From Erythrobacteraceae bacterium (GTDB taxonomy: Bacteria > Pseudomonadota > Alphaproteobacteria > Sphingomonadales > Sphingomonadaceae), in the NCBI GenBank assembly GCA_947479055.1, contig CANJYE010000020.1, forward strand, positions 1 through 54,925: a DNA stretch of 54,925 bases, read 5' to 3'. Each line of letters begins with the position of its first letter. The stretch's first letter is position 1. The notes under the pieces are model-generated. The model was not told where the DNA came from and did no database searches. It saw only the letters and a list, made by a program, of their open reading frames with translations. Positions 15,388-24,660 of this stretch are shown here, in pieces. The position numbers and the translations under genes were made by a program.

Positions 15388-15921
15388 TCAACCCCGCCAG
15401 GCCCGTCGCTCTTCCGCCTGGCGCAGCACTTCATAGGCCAGTTGCAGCGCCTGGAAGGCCTTGGCGGCGGCTTCATCGCCGGGGCGCAGGTCGGGGTGGA
15501 CTTCCTTGGCGCGGCTGCGCCAGGCCTTTTTCACCGCTTCGAAATCCGCATCCGCTTCGAGCCCCAGCAGTTCCAGCGCGCGCATTTCGTCGGCGCTGCG
15601 GCTGCCGTCGCCCGAGCCGCCCCAGCCATAATGCGCGGCTTCGGCATAGCCGGAATTGTCGCGTTGTTCGGTGCGGGCCCGTTCTTCTGCCTCGGCCTTG
15701 TCGAGGCCTTCGAAATAGTTCCATCTGGAATTGTATTCGGCCGCGTGGGCCTGGCAGAAATACCAGCGGTCCGGGCTATTGGGTGCCTTGGGCGCAGGGC
15801 AGGTGCCGGCATCGTCGCAACCATGGCGGTCGCACAGCCGGACGGTCGCCGCCTCGCGCGAGCTGCCATAGCCGCGCCAGCGCGGGAAACCCCAGTCGGA
15901 CGAGCGACCGGCCCGGCTCAT
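15388..15921 (-). CDS. J-domain (DnaJ-like) protein (177 aa)
   Basis: The C-terminal third is a J domain: ALELLGLEADADFEAVKKAW then RAKEVHPDLRPGDEAA, with the essential His-Pro-Asp that stimulates DnaK. The N-terminal half has several cysteines and histidines (LCDRHGCDDAGTCPAP, YFCQAHAAEYN) that could bind zinc, followed by WNYFEGLDKAEAE. This layout is a conserved alphaproteobacterial type of unknown client. No membrane segment or signal peptide is seen, so it acts in the cytosol. Flanked by the repeat lipoprotein and pal. Confidence 0.85.
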   Translation of the reverse strand: MSRAGRSSDWGFPRWRGYGSSREAATVRLCDRHGCDDAGTCPAPKAPNSPDRWYFCQAHAAEYNSRWNYFEGLDKAEAEERARTEQRDNSGYAEAAHYGWGGSGDGSRSADEMRALELLGLEADADFEAVKKAWRSRAKEVHPDLRPGDEAAAKAFQALQLAYEVLRQAEERRAWRG

Positions 15922-16034
15922 CGTACCGGACTCATCGTGATGCCATGCCTTTCATCACCGCCCCATAGGCGAGAGGGGCGCGACGGGAAACCCCTTCGCG
16001 CCCCTCTGAATTGCGAACCCTGACCGGAATACGG

Positions 16035-16544
16035 TCAATCGATCGTGATCGTCACCGCGCGGCGGTTCTGGGCCCAGGCTTCCTCGTTCGAGCCAAGCGC
16101 GACCGGGCGTTCCTTGCCATAGCTGATCGTGGTCAGGCGGCTGCCATCCACGCCCAGGCTGACCAGGTAGGCCTTGGCCGCATTGGCCCGGCGTTCCCCC
16201 AGCGCGAGGTTGTAATCGCGGGTCCCGCGCTCGTCGCAATGGCCTTCGAGCGTGGCGCGCTTGGCGGGATAGCGTTGCAGCCATTGAGCCTGCAATTGCA
16301 GCGCGGCCTGATCCTCGGCATCGACATTGTAGCGATCGGTGTCGAAATAGATCACGTCGCGGCCGCTCATCTGGCTGGCGAAATCGGCCTGGCTGCCCGG
16401 CGTCGGGCCGGACGGAAGCGGTGCGGGTTCCGGCGTGGCGGCGGGCGCGGGCGGCGGGGGCAGTTCCTCGGGTGCCTTGGTCTGGCACGCGGCAAGGGCA
16501 AGCGCGCTCGCCATAAGGATACCCAGTGTCAATTGGCGTTTCAT
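16035..16544 (-). CDS. pal: Peptidoglycan-associated lipoprotein Pal
   Basis: Pal is an outer-membrane lipoprotein that binds peptidoglycan through its OmpA-like domain and works with TolB during division. The signal peptide ends LALAAC. A Pro-rich linker (PEELPPPPAPAATPEPAP) leads to the OmpA C-domain, with VIYFDTDRYNV, EGHCDERGTRDYNLALGERR and ISYGKERPVALG. ATG 16544 has AAGGAG 7 bases before it; the frame further upstream is not homologous. It is last in the tol-pal cluster, 74 bases after tolB. Confidence 0.96.
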   Translation of the reverse strand: MKRQLTLGILMASALALAACQTKAPEELPPPPAPAATPEPAPLPSGPTPGSQADFASQMSGRDVIYFDTDRYNVDAEDQAALQLQAQWLQRYPAKRATLEGHCDERGTRDYNLALGERRANAAKAYLVSLGVDGSRLTTISYGKERPVALGSNEEAWAQNRRAVTITID

Positions 16545-16618
16545 GCGAAGCTCCTTCGTTAAAGCGATGATTCGGCTATACACCTTTTAGCCCCATCCCG
16601 GAATTCGATTATCTATTT

Positions 16619-17983
16619 CTAAGGCAGAACCGGTCCCCAGGCCGGGTCGGACGCATCGACCGGAGTCTTCAGCCGGCGCAGGTTCCGGCCGGTCAGATCG
16701 ACCTGGTAGAGCCCGGTCCGGCCGGTGTTGCGTTCCGTGCGGAAGAACTGGATGATCCGGCCATTGGGCGCCCAGGTCGGCGCCTCGTCCTGCCAGCTGT
16801 TGGTGAGATAGCGCAGATTGTCGCCCGAGGGGCTCATCACCGCAATGCGGAAATTGCCGACCATGTGGGTGAAAGCGATCTGGTCGCCGCGCGGGCTCCA
16901 TTCCGGAGTCGCCGCCCGCCCGCCGAAGAAGGTGATCCGCCGCTGGTCGGTGCCGTCGGCGTTCATCATGTAGACCTGCTGGCTGCCGGAGCGGTCGCTC
17001 TCGAACACGATCCTGCTGCCATCGGGCGAAAAGCTGCCGCCGATGTCGATGCCGGGGCCGTCGGTCAGGCGGGTGACTGCCCCGCCCATGGTCGAGACGC
17101 GGTAGATGTCGGTGTTGCCCGCAATCGCCATCGAATAGAGGATGGTCTTGCCATCAGGCGACCAGCGCGGGGCAAAGGTCGGGTTGCTGCTCTGTGCCAC
17201 CAGCCGCTGCGTGCCGGTGCCGATGTCATAGACAAAGATCCGCGGATTGCCGTTGAGATAGCTCAGATACAGCAGCTTGCTGTAATCGGGCGAATAACGC
17301 GGAGTCAGCGCCATTGCCGCGCCCGAGGTGATGAAGCGGTGGTTGGCCCCGTCCGAATCCATGATTGCCAGCCGCTTGACGCGGTGATCCTTCGGCCCCG
17401 TTTCGGCGATATAGGCGATCTTGCTGTCGAAGAACGGGCTTTCACCCGACAGGCGTGAATAGACGAGGTCAGCGCATTTGTGCGCGGCGCGGCGCCAGTC
17501 GGCCGGGGTCACCACCCAGCCGCCCCGCACCAGTTCGGACTGGAGCGCGACATCGTAGAGATAGCAGCCCACCGTCAACCGCCCGTCGGCCATGCCCTGG
17601 ACATAGCCATGCACCAGCATGTCGGCATTGCGCGACTTCCAGGTGGGGAAGGCGGGCGCGGTGATTTCAGGATAGGTCGGTTGCGGCAGCACATCCGGCC
17701 CGACCGGCAGGAACAGCCCGTTGTCGCGCAGGTCCGATGTGATGACCCGCGCCAGCTCCTTGCCCAGTGCGGCGGTGCCGCCTGAGCTGGCGGGCGTAGC
17801 CACGTCGGCATCGGTGGCAAAGCCGGGGATGGCGATGCCAAGATCCTGCCAGTCGCTTTCGTCCGAGACGGAGCCGGTCAGCCCTTCATCCGCCGCCGGT
17901 TGCTCGGCTGGCGGTGTGGGCCGGTCCTGCGCCACAAGCGGCGCGGCGGCGAGAAGGGCGAGGATGGCAAGCAGGGATTTCAT
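16619..17983 (-). CDS. tolB: Tol-Pal system beta-propeller protein TolB
   Basis: TolB is periplasmic and docks on Pal, other outer-membrane partners and TolA. The signal peptide (MKSLLAILALLAAAPLVAQD) is clear. An N-terminal domain follows (GGTAALGKELARVITSDLRD), and then six propeller blades with repeated patterns such as PRYSPDYSKLLYLSYLNG, RWSPDGKTILYS and SFSPDGSRIVFESDRSG. Length is 454 residues, slightly long owing to an acidic, Pro-rich insert after the signal. Its ATG overlaps the tolA stop by four bases, so translation is coupled. Confidence 0.96.
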   Translation of the reverse strand: MKSLLAILALLAAAPLVAQDRPTPPAEQPAADEGLTGSVSDESDWQDLGIAIPGFATDADVATPASSGGTAALGKELARVITSDLRDNGLFLPVGPDVLPQPTYPEITAPAFPTWKSRNADMLVHGYVQGMADGRLTVGCYLYDVALQSELVRGGWVVTPADWRRAAHKCADLVYSRLSGESPFFDSKIAYIAETGPKDHRVKRLAIMDSDGANHRFITSGAAMALTPRYSPDYSKLLYLSYLNGNPRIFVYDIGTGTQRLVAQSSNPTFAPRWSPDGKTILYSMAIAGNTDIYRVSTMGGAVTRLTDGPGIDIGGSFSPDGSRIVFESDRSGSQQVYMMNADGTDQRRITFFGGRAATPEWSPRGDQIAFTHMVGNFRIAVMSPSGDNLRYLTNSWQDEAPTWAPNGRIIQFFRTERNTGRTGLYQVDLTGRNLRRLKTPVDASDPAWGPVLP

Positions 17984-18831
17984 TGCGACAACTTCCTGTC
18001 GAAACGGAAGGCGGAAATGCGCTTCCACACGTTATAGTATTTTGCGGGCAAATCGAAGGGCGCAGCGAGCTGCACCGCACGAATGGCCTGTTCGGCATGG
18101 CGGCCAGACTGGGTGCGGTTGGCGGGCGTGATGCCGTCCTGGCTGACAACTCTCGGCGGTCCGGCAAGGTTGCCGTCAGGATTTAGTTCGAACGACAGCA
18201 CCGTAACCAGCAGTTCGGCATCGGCCCCCTGCGGCGCGGACCAGTTCGGCTTCAACTGGCGTGCAATCGCCTGGGCGAGCGAGGCCCGCTCCGCCGCCCC
18301 GATCGCCGAGGCCGGCAGCGCGGTATCTTCGCTGCGTTCGCCAGAAGTTGCGCCTTTCAGGAAATCGCTGCCCACCCGCGCGCCGCCGCCCCTTTTTTCG
18401 GCCGGTTTGGCAGGCGTTTTCTTGCTGGTTGCCGATTTGCTCGAGGGGCGGTCGATCTGCTGGCTGATAGGGTCGGAAACGGGCGACGGGCGCGGCCTGG
18501 GCGCTGGCTTGGGAATGACTTTGGCAATTGGCTTGGGCGGCGTTGGCGGAGCAACCTTGCGCGGTTGCACCACCGGTTGCGGTTCCGGTGCCGGGGCAGG
18601 TTCGGGCGAGAGGGTCGGGGCGATCGCTGCCTGGCTGTCCTCAGCCGGGTTGGGCGCGGTTGATTCCAGCGCCACGTCGCGTGACAGGCTGACCACCATC
18701 CGCTCGGGCACAGGGACGACCAGATGCCGCTTGGGCTGGAGCAACAGCACCGCCACCAGCGCCGCATGCAGCGCCAGTGCGACCACCAGGCCGACGCGTT
18801 CTTCGCTGCGGAGGCTGCTTGCCGCGATCAT
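17980..18831 (-). CDS. tolA: TolA-like energy-transducing protein
   Basis: TolA spans the inner membrane once and reaches across the periplasm to Pal and TolB, using the TolQR ion motor. One membrane helix lies near residues 12-32 (VGLVVALALHAALVAVLLL). A long Pro/Lys-rich middle (PPTPPKPIAKVIPKPAPRPR) and a C-terminal TolA/TonB-like domain (AQAIARQLKPNWSAPQGADA) follow. At 283 residues it is shorter than E. coli TolA and lacks its long Ala-rich helix, as is usual in alphaproteobacteria. It sits between tolR (9-base gap) and tolB (4-base overlap), which supports the name. Confidence 0.88.
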   Translation of the reverse strand: MIAASSLRSEERVGLVVALALHAALVAVLLLQPKRHLVVPVPERMVVSLSRDVALESTAPNPAEDSQAAIAPTLSPEPAPAPEPQPVVQPRKVAPPTPPKPIAKVIPKPAPRPRPSPVSDPISQQIDRPSSKSATSKKTPAKPAEKRGGGARVGSDFLKGATSGERSEDTALPASAIGAAERASLAQAIARQLKPNWSAPQGADAELLVTVLSFELNPDGNLAGPPRVVSQDGITPANRTQSGRHAEQAIRAVQLAAPFDLPAKYYNVWKRISAFRFDRKLSQ

Positions 18832-18840
18832 GCCACCCGC

Positions 18841-19289
<449 letters not shown>

Positions 19290-19290
<1 letters not shown>

Positions 19291-19988
19291 CAGAGCCGCT
19301 CCAGTTCCCGGCTAAGCCGCGCGTGGAATCGGTCCGCGAAACGTTGCAACCGGGCTTCCAGCGCGTTCACCTGATGCGAGAAGCGGTTGTAGGCGATCAC
19401 CGCCGGAATGGCTGCGAACAGGCCGATCGCGGTGGCGAACAGCGCTTCGGAAATGCCCGGCGCGACCACGGCGAGCGAGCTGTTCTGCTGCGTACCGATC
19501 TGAAAGAAGCTGTTCATGATCCCCCAGACCGTGCCGAACAACCCGACAAAGGGCGCGACCGAACCGACGGTGGCGAGGAAATTGAGCCGCGCCGCCAGGC
19601 TGTCCGCCTCTTCCGCCACTTGCCCTTCCATCGCGAGCGCCAGCCGCTGGCGCGCCGCCTCGCGGTCGAATCCGCGGGTGGTGGCGGTCTGCCTCAATTC
19701 GTCCAGCGCCGCAGACGCGATCCGCGCGGAGGGGTTGCTGGTGTTCTGCTTGAGATCGGCGATCCCGGCGCTGCTGCTCTTGGCGAGGAAGTCCTCCTCC
19801 CAGGCATTGCAGCGCCGCCGCACCGAGCCGATCCGGAGCGAGAAGCTGACGACGATGGTCCACACCCAGATACTGGCCAGCAGCAGCCCGGCCATCACCA
19901 CCTGCACCACGATATCGGCATCGAGGAACAGCTTGACGGGATCGAGCCGGGTCGGCGCGGCGGCGGCAAGCAGGGCAAGTTCACTCAT
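19290..19988 (-). CDS. tolQ: TolQ, MotA/TolQ/ExbB-family proton channel
   Basis: TolQ is the polytopic half of the Tol motor. Three membrane segments are seen, at about residues 20-42, 130-150 and 165-190. The conserved LATVGSVAPFVGLFGTVWGI and ISEALFATAIGLFAAIPAVI carry the family glycines and the channel Thr. ATG 19988 gives the expected 232 residues; a longer frame runs upstream into ybgC and is not used. Start and ybgC stop overlap by eight bases. Confidence 0.95.
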
Positions 19989-20442
19989 CGGGCATCCTGT
20001 GGGCAAGTACGGTTTCAAAGGCCGCGCGCCAGGGCGCGGGGTGGCGGCGGGGACGGCCGTCGGGGCCGACAAAGCCGATCTTCGGGGTTACTTCCGCCAG
20101 CAACTCGCCATCGCGCAGTGCCCGCTGGCGCATCCGCCAGCTGGCGGCACCCAGCGCAATCGCCTCACTTTCGATCAGCACGGCATCGCCCAGCCGGGCC
20201 GGGCGGAGATAGCGGATATGCAGCTCGGTAATGGCATAGGTGCCCCAACCGGCATCCAGCCCGGCACGGGTATCGACACCGATCAGACGGAGCATTTCCG
20301 ACCGCGCCCGTTCGAACCAGCGCAGGTAATTGGCGTGATAGACCACCCCGCCCGCATCGGTATCGTCAAAATAGGCGCGAACCGCGAATCGGTGCAGCGT
20401 GCCGTCAAGACGGCCGGAAGGCGGTTCGGGAAGGCTGGGCAT
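19981..20442 (-). CDS. ybgC: Tol-Pal-associated acyl-CoA thioesterase YbgC
   Basis: YbgC is a cytoplasmic hotdog-fold thioesterase found at the head of tol-pal operons. The active-site region YFDDTDAGGVVYHANYLRWF is complete, including the conserved Asp and His. Homology begins at RFAVRAYF. ATG 20442 is chosen, giving 153 residues; a TTG at 20481 in the same frame would add thirteen. No strong ribosome site precedes either. It is the first tol gene, 82 bases after the HIT gene, and could be read from the his transcript. Confidence 0.9.
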   Translation of the reverse strand: MPSLPEPPSGRLDGTLHRFAVRAYFDDTDAGGVVYHANYLRWFERARSEMLRLIGVDTRAGLDAGWGTYAITELHIRYLRPARLGDAVLIESEAIALGAASWRMRQRALRDGELLAEVTPKIGFVGPDGRPRRHPAPWRAAFETVLAHRMPDE

Positions 20443-20523
20443 CGAATGCCGCTTGTAACCCAGCGGCGAGTCCAAGGGCAAGCAAAGGGTTAACGCAGGT
20501 GCACAATTGTGCCCGCAATCCGC

Positions 20524-20904
20524 TCAATCCGCGACCATATGGTAGAATTGCCGCCCGCCGAAGATATGCAAGTGCAGATGCGGCACTTCCTGGTGGCCAT
20601 GCCCGCCCATGTTGACCAGCAGGCGGTAGCCCGGCTGGTCAAGCTCCAGAATCCGGGTCACTTCCCCTACCGAGCGCATGAAACCGGCGATCTCCTCACC
20701 CGCCGCCAGCCGCGTGAAATCGTCCCAGCTGACATAGCGGCCCTTGGGGATCACCAGCACATGCACCGGGGCTTGCGGGTTTATATCGTGGAAGGCGAGC
20801 GCAAACTCGTCCTCATGCACCTTCTTGCAGGGCAGTTCCCCCCGCAGAATCCGGGCAAAGACATTGTTGTCATCGTAAGGCAGGCGCGGATCGATCGGCA
20901 TCAT
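20524..20904 (-). CDS. HIT-family (HINT-like) nucleotide-binding protein (126 aa)
   Basis: HINT proteins hydrolyse purine nucleoside phosphoramidates. The histidine triad reads HLHLHIF near the C-terminus. The family start YDDNNVFARILRGELPCKKV, the middle HVLVIPKGRYVS and GGHGHQEVPHLHLHIFGGR are all present. The ATG at 20904 overlaps the hisE stop (ATGA), so it is translationally coupled to the histidine genes; a second ATG at 20901 is possible. Its link to histidine synthesis is positional only. Confidence 0.92.
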   Translation of the reverse strand: MMPIDPRLPYDDNNVFARILRGELPCKKVHEDEFALAFHDINPQAPVHVLVIPKGRYVSWDDFTRLAAGEEIAGFMRSVGEVTRILELDQPGYRLLVNMGGHGHQEVPHLHLHIFGGRQFYHMVAD

Positions 20905-21227
20905 GTCCCCCGTGCAGCTTTTTCATCCAGGCCCGAGACCCCCTCGCGCCGGTCCAGTTCTGCCAGCACTTCGGCCAGCGGCACATCCCTGGCGCCCAGC
21001 AGCACCATCAGGTGAAACAGCACATCGGCCGCTTCGCCGACCAGTTCCGCGCGATCGCCCGACAGGGCCGCAACCACCGCTTCCACCGCTTCCTCGCCCA
21101 GCTTGCGGGCGATCACCGGCGTGCCGCGCGCAAACAGCTGCGCGACATAGCTTTTCTCCGCCGAGGCCTGGCGGCGCGCGGCGATGGTCTGTTCGAGGCG
21201 GGCCAGCGTGTCGGGTTGCGTCGTCAT
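20901..21227 (-). CDS. hisE: Phosphoribosyl-ATP pyrophosphatase
   Basis: HisE removes pyrophosphate from phosphoribosyl-ATP, the second step of histidine synthesis. The all-helical MazG-like fold is shown by KSYVAQLFARGTPVIARKLG, EEAVEAVVAALSGD and ELVGEAADVLFHLMVLLGA, with the acidic metal-binding residues kept. ATG 21227 gives 108 residues, the normal size for a stand-alone HisE. It is separated from hisF by a small PEP-CTERM gene. hisI is not present in the window. Confidence 0.95.
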   Translation of the reverse strand: MTTQPDTLARLEQTIAARRQASAEKSYVAQLFARGTPVIARKLGEEAVEAVVAALSGDRAELVGEAADVLFHLMVLLGARDVPLAEVLAELDRREGVSGLDEKAARGT

Positions 21228-21272
21228 GGTTGCTGCAATGGAATGCGTCGTCAGCGCGGTCAAGCCACCAGG

Positions 21273-21461
21273 CTATTCGTTTTCGCCATCCGGCTTCGAG
21301 CGGCGCATGGCCGCCTTGCGGCCGACCACCACCCCGATCAGCCCCAGCGCGAACAGCGCAAGGTCGGATGGCTCGGGCACGGTCCCGCCGCCCGAAGCCC
21401 GCAAGGGCACGGCGGCGATGAAGAACAGTGCGGCACTGAGGGTGATTACAAATTTGGCCAT
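21273..21461 (-). CDS. Very small PEP-CTERM anchor-like protein (62 aa)
   Basis: An N-terminal signal peptide (MAKFVITLSAALFFIAAVPL) is followed after a short Gly-rich link by VPEPSDLALFALGLIGVVVG and then RKAAMRRSK. This is the PEP-CTERM arrangement: Pro-Glu-Pro, a membrane helix and a basic tail, recognised by exosortase. What is unusual is the near absence of any mature domain between signal and anchor. It lies between hisF (115-base gap) and hisE (46 bases) on the same strand. No good ribosome site is seen. It may be a relic of a larger protein or a genuine small substrate. Confidence 0.65.
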   Translation of the reverse strand: MAKFVITLSAALFFIAAVPLRASGGGTVPEPSDLALFALGLIGVVVGRKAAMRRSKPDGENE

Positions 21462-21575
21462 CGCAAATGGTTAATGCAATTCGCATGCCACCATCGGGGA
21501 GATTACGGAGCGGTTGGGCTACGGTGGTTAACTGGCAAGCCGGGAGAGAGCGGTTTTGTCAGGAATTCCGACAGG

Positions 21576-22337
21576 TCATCCCCGGGCTGGCAGTCCGGCC
21601 GCACGCAGCGCGGCATGGGCCTCGGCGATCGAATAGGTGCCGAAATGGAAGATCGAGGCGGCCAGCACCGCGCTCGCATGGCCCAGGGTCACCCCTTCGA
21701 CCAGATGCTGGAGATTGCCGACCCCGCCGCTGGCCACCACCGGCACGCTGACCCGGTCGGCTATCGCGCGGGTGAGTTCGAGATCGTAACCGGCCTGCGT
21801 GCCATCGCCATCCATCGAAGTGACCAGCAATTCGCCCGCGCCCAGTTTCGCCAGCCTGACCGCATGCTCCACCGCGTCGATCCCGGTCGCCTTGCGTCCG
21901 CCGTGGGTATAGATTTCCCACCGGCCCTCGCCAGATCGCCGGGCATCCACCGAGGCGACGATGCACTGGCTGCCCATCTTTTCGGCGATATCGGCCACCA
22001 CTTCGGGCCGCGATACGGCAGCGGAATTGACCGCGACCTTATCCGCCCCGGCCAGCAGCAGCTCTCGCGCGTCCTCCACCGTCCGCACCCCGCCGCCGAC
22101 GGTCAGCGGCATGAAGCACACTTGCGCCGTGCGGCTGACCACATCGAGCAGCGTACCGCGCGCCTCGTGGCTGGCGGTGATATCAAGAAAGCACAGTTCG
22201 TCCGCCCCGGCGGCATCATAGGCGCGAGCCTGCTCAACCGGATCGCCGGCATCCTTGAGATCGACAAAATTGACGCCCTTGACCACCCGACCATTGGCGA
22301 CGTCGAGACAGGGGATGACGCGGATGCGGACGGTCAT
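21576..22337 (-). CDS. hisF: Imidazole glycerol phosphate synthase, cyclase subunit
   Basis: HisF uses ammonia from HisH to close the imidazole ring, giving IGP and AICAR. It is a (beta/alpha)8 barrel; the first catalytic Asp is in [18 protein letters not shown] and the second in [37 protein letters not shown]-type phosphate loops are present, and length is typical (253). Start codons of hisF and stop of hisA overlap by four bases, so the two are coupled. Confidence 0.97.
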   Translation of the reverse strand: MTVRIRVIPCLDVANGRVVKGVNFVDLKDAGDPVEQARAYDAAGADELCFLDITASHEARGTLLDVVSRTAQVCFMPLTVGGGVRTVEDARELLLAGADKVAVNSAAVSRPEVVADIAEKMGSQCIVASVDARRSGEGRWEIYTHGGRKATGIDAVEHAVRLAKLGAGELLVTSMDGDGTQAGYDLELTRAIADRVSVPVVASGGVGNLQHLVEGVTLGHASAVLAASIFHFGTYSIAEAHAALRAAGLPARG

Positions 22338-23062
22338 CCCCGACCCGCCATCGCAATCGCCGCCGCCAGATCAAGCCGCCCTTCATAAAGCGCGCGGCCC
22401 GTGATCACGCCTTCGATCCCGTCCGCGGCATGCAGCGCCAGCAGGCGGATGTCATCCAGCCCCTTGACCCCGCCGCTGGCGATCACCGGAATGCTGACCC
22501 GGCGGGCAAGGTCCACTGTCGCATCGATGTTGACGCCCTTCAGCAGCCCGTCGCGGCCTATGTCGGTGAACAGCAGACTGGCGACCCCGGCATCCTCGAA
22601 CCTTCGGGCGAGATCGACCACTTCGACGTCCGAGACATCGGCCCAGCCCTCGGTCGCGACCATGCCGTCGCGCGCATCCACCGCCACCACGATGCCGCCG
22701 GGGAATTCCTTCGCCATGTCGCGCACGAACTCGGGGTCCTTAAGCGCGGCGGAGCCCATCACCACGCGGGAAACGCCAAGGTCGAACCAGCCTTCCACCG
22801 CTTCGCGCGTGCGGATACCGCCGCCAAGCTGCACATGGCCCGGGAAAGCTTCGAGAATGCTTTCCACCGCCTCGCGGTTTTCCGCGCGCCCGGCGAAGGA
22901 GCCGTCAAGATCGACCACATGGAGGAACTGCGCCCCCGCTTGCGCAAACAGCAGCGCCTGCGCGGCGGGATCGTCGCCATAGATGGTAGCGCGGGCCATG
23001 TCGCCTTCGGCCAGGCGGACGACCTGGCCCTGCTTGAGGTCGATGGCGGGAAAAACGATCAT
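22334..23062 (-). CDS. hisA: ProFAR isomerase (phosphoribosylformimino-AICAR ribotide isomerase)
   Basis: HisA opens the ribose of ProFAR in an Amadori rearrangement, directly before the HisFH step. Barrel signatures are present: [20 protein letters not shown] with the catalytic Asp, [40 protein letters not shown] with the second Asp, and [15 protein letters not shown]. At 242 residues it is complete. It lies directly after hisH with no gap and overlaps hisF by four bases. Confidence 0.97.
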   Translation of the reverse strand: MIVFPAIDLKQGQVVRLAEGDMARATIYGDDPAAQALLFAQAGAQFLHVVDLDGSFAGRAENREAVESILEAFPGHVQLGGGIRTREAVEGWFDLGVSRVVMGSAALKDPEFVRDMAKEFPGGIVVAVDARDGMVATEGWADVSDVEVVDLARRFEDAGVASLLFTDIGRDGLLKGVNIDATVDLARRVSIPVIASGGVKGLDDIRLLALHAADGIEGVITGRALYEGRLDLAAAIAMAGRG

Positions 23063-23692
23063 TCAGGGCTTCCACTCGAGGAAACGGGCAAGGAATTCCA
23101 GCCCGTAGGACTGGCTCTTTTCCGGATGGAACTGCACGCCCACCACATTGTCGCGGGCGACAGCGGCGATCAGCCCGCCGCCATGGTCGGTCATCGCGGC
23201 GATATCGCGGCCGTTTTCGGGGGTGAAATGGTAGGAATGGAGGAAATAGGCCTCGCCCGGCTCCAGCAGGTCCGAACCTTGCGAGCGGGGGGTCAGTGCC
23301 ACATCGTTCCAGCCCATGTGCGGCACCTTGATGGCGGGATCGGTCCGTTCGATCAGCCCCACTTCGCCCGCGATCCAGCCCAGCCCCGGCGTTTCGCCAT
23401 GCTCCAGCCCGCGCGTGGCGAGCAATTGCATGCCAACGCAGATGCCCAGGAACGGCGCGCCGCCGACATGGACCCGTTCGGCCATGGCTTCCACCATGCC
23501 GGGGATTGCCTGCAAGCCTTCCATGCAGGCCCGGAACGAGCCGACGCCGGGCAGCACGATCCGGTCCGCCGCGCGCACCGCCGATGGGTCGGCAGTGACA
23601 TGCACCCCTTCCGCCCCGGCTGCCAGCAGCGCATTCCTGACCGATTGCAGATTGCCCGCGCCGTAATCGACCAGGGCGACGACTTCAGCCAA
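23063..23692 (-). CDS. hisH: Imidazole glycerol phosphate synthase, glutaminase subunit, TTG start
   Basis: HisH is a class-I glutamine amidotransferase that releases ammonia for HisF. The nucleophile lies in FLGICVGMQLLA and the His-Glu pair in VQFHPEKSQ; VDYGAGNLQSVRNAL is the typical start. No ATG fits. TTG 23692 (MAEVVALVDYG) has GGGAGAA a few bases before it and gives 209 residues. The longer open frame beyond it runs into the inverted repeat at 23720-23795 and is not coding. Confidence 0.95.
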   Translation of the reverse strand: MAEVVALVDYGAGNLQSVRNALLAAGAEGVHVTADPSAVRAADRIVLPGVGSFRACMEGLQAIPGMVEAMAERVHVGGAPFLGICVGMQLLATRGLEHGETPGLGWIAGEVGLIERTDPAIKVPHMGWNDVALTPRSQGSDLLEPGEAYFLHSYHFTPENGRDIAAMTDHGGGLIAAVARDNVVGVQFHPEKSQSYGLEFLARFLEWKP

Positions 23693-23719
23693 GGCTGTTC
23701 TCCCGCTGACGCGGGGACT

Positions 23720-23795
23720 GCACCGGCCCGCTCCCCCACCCGGCCACCCATAGGGTACCATCGTTGGGTGGCCGGGTGGGGGAGCGGGCCGGTGC
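23720..23795. repeat. Perfect 31-bp inverted repeat (hairpin element copy 1), between hisB and hisH
   Basis: The arms 23720-23750 and 23765-23795 are perfect reverse complements of 31 bases with a 14-base loop that contains GGTACC. The arm begins GCACCGGCCCGCTCCC and ends CCCGGCCACCCA. The element lies in the 146-base gap between the hisB stop and the hisH start, inside a minus-strand operon. Copy 2 at 24497-24579 has the same arms except for paired changes that keep the stem intact. Confidence 0.95.
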
Positions 23796-23838
23796 CGCAA
23801 GCCGACCGCGAATGCGGTTGGCGCACAACACTGAAGAG

Positions 23839-24444
23839 TCAGCCACCGAGCACACCCTTGGTCGAGGGAATCGCCCCGCCCTTGCGCGGATCGCGTTCCA
23901 CCGCCGTGCGCATCGCCCGGGCGAAGCCCTTGAAGATGCCTTCGATGATGTGGTGGTTGTTCTCACCGTAAAGCAGTTCAATGTGGAGCGTGATGCCCAC
24001 CGCCTGCGCGATCGAATGGAACCAGTGCTGGAACAGCTCGGTATCCATCTCGCCCAGCCGTTCCTGCGTGAAGGCTGCGTTCCACACCAGCCACGGTCGC
24101 CCGGAAATATCCAGCGCGACGCGGGCCAGCACTTCGTCCATCGGCGAATAGGCCATGCCGTAGCGGCCGATGCCGGCCTTGTCGCCCAGTGCCTGGGAAA
24201 TGGCCTGGCCGATTGCAATCGCGCTGTCTTCGGTGGTGTGGTGCTGATCGACATGCAGATCGCCAGCGATCCGGCAGGTGATGTCGATCAGCGAATGGCG
24301 CGAGAATTGTTCGATCATGTGATCGAGGAAACCGATGCCGGTGGAGACGTCATAGGCCCCGGTCCCGTCGAGGTTCACCTCCACGGCAATGTCGGTTTCC
24401 TGCGTCTTGCGGGCGATCCGGGCTGTGCGCGCAACGTTGGTCAT
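23839..24444 (-). CDS. hisB: Imidazoleglycerol-phosphate dehydratase
   Basis: HisB dehydrates imidazole glycerol phosphate to imidazole acetol phosphate with two Mn ions bound by His-rich motifs. These are visible as [43 protein letters not shown] and the C-terminal [20 protein letters not shown]. It is the monofunctional form of 201 residues, without the phosphatase domain of E. coli HisB. ATG 24444 is chosen because homology starts there. The gene is bracketed by the two copies of the long inverted repeat. Confidence 0.97.
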   Translation of the reverse strand: MTNVARTARIARKTQETDIAVEVNLDGTGAYDVSTGIGFLDHMIEQFSRHSLIDITCRIAGDLHVDQHHTTEDSAIAIGQAISQALGDKAGIGRYGMAYSPMDEVLARVALDISGRPWLVWNAAFTQERLGEMDTELFQHWFHSIAQAVGITLHIELLYGENNHHIIEGIFKGFARAMRTAVERDPRKGGAIPSTKGVLGG

Positions 24445-24496
24445 GGGGCCCTGCCTATAGGCCTGCTGGCATTCTTGTCCAGCCTCAGGGCTGGGT

Positions 24497-24579
24497 GCGG
24501 CACCGGCCCACACCCCCACCCGGCCACCCAATCAGGATAATGCCTTGGGTGGCCGGGTGGGGGTGTGGGCCGGTGCCGC
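24497..24579. repeat. Perfect 34-bp inverted repeat (hairpin element copy 2), upstream of hisB
   Basis: Arms 24497-24530 and 24546-24579 are perfect 34-base reverse complements around a 15-base AT-rich loop. Relative to copy 1 the left arm has CCCACACCCCC instead of CCCGCTCCCCC. The right arm carries the matching changes (GGGGGTGTGGG for GGGGGAGCGGG), so both substitutions are compensated. It lies in the divergent space between hisB and sspB, so it is not a terminator of either. Confidence 0.95.
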
Positions 24580-24660
24580 GCGAGGTCATCCGCAAGGATG
24601 GCCGGTCAACCCATACAAACGCCTTGACCGGCCCGCGCCGCAACGCCACCTATCGCCGAT

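Noticed and set aside
15161-15391. 76-codon minus-strand ORF between the J-domain and lipoprotein genes
   Set aside because: It overlaps the lipoprotein signal peptide in another frame and shows no family likeness.
23720-23795. Hairpin as a simple intrinsic terminator of hisB
   Set aside because: No U tract on either side, it lies within the his operon, and the second copy lies in a divergent promoter region.
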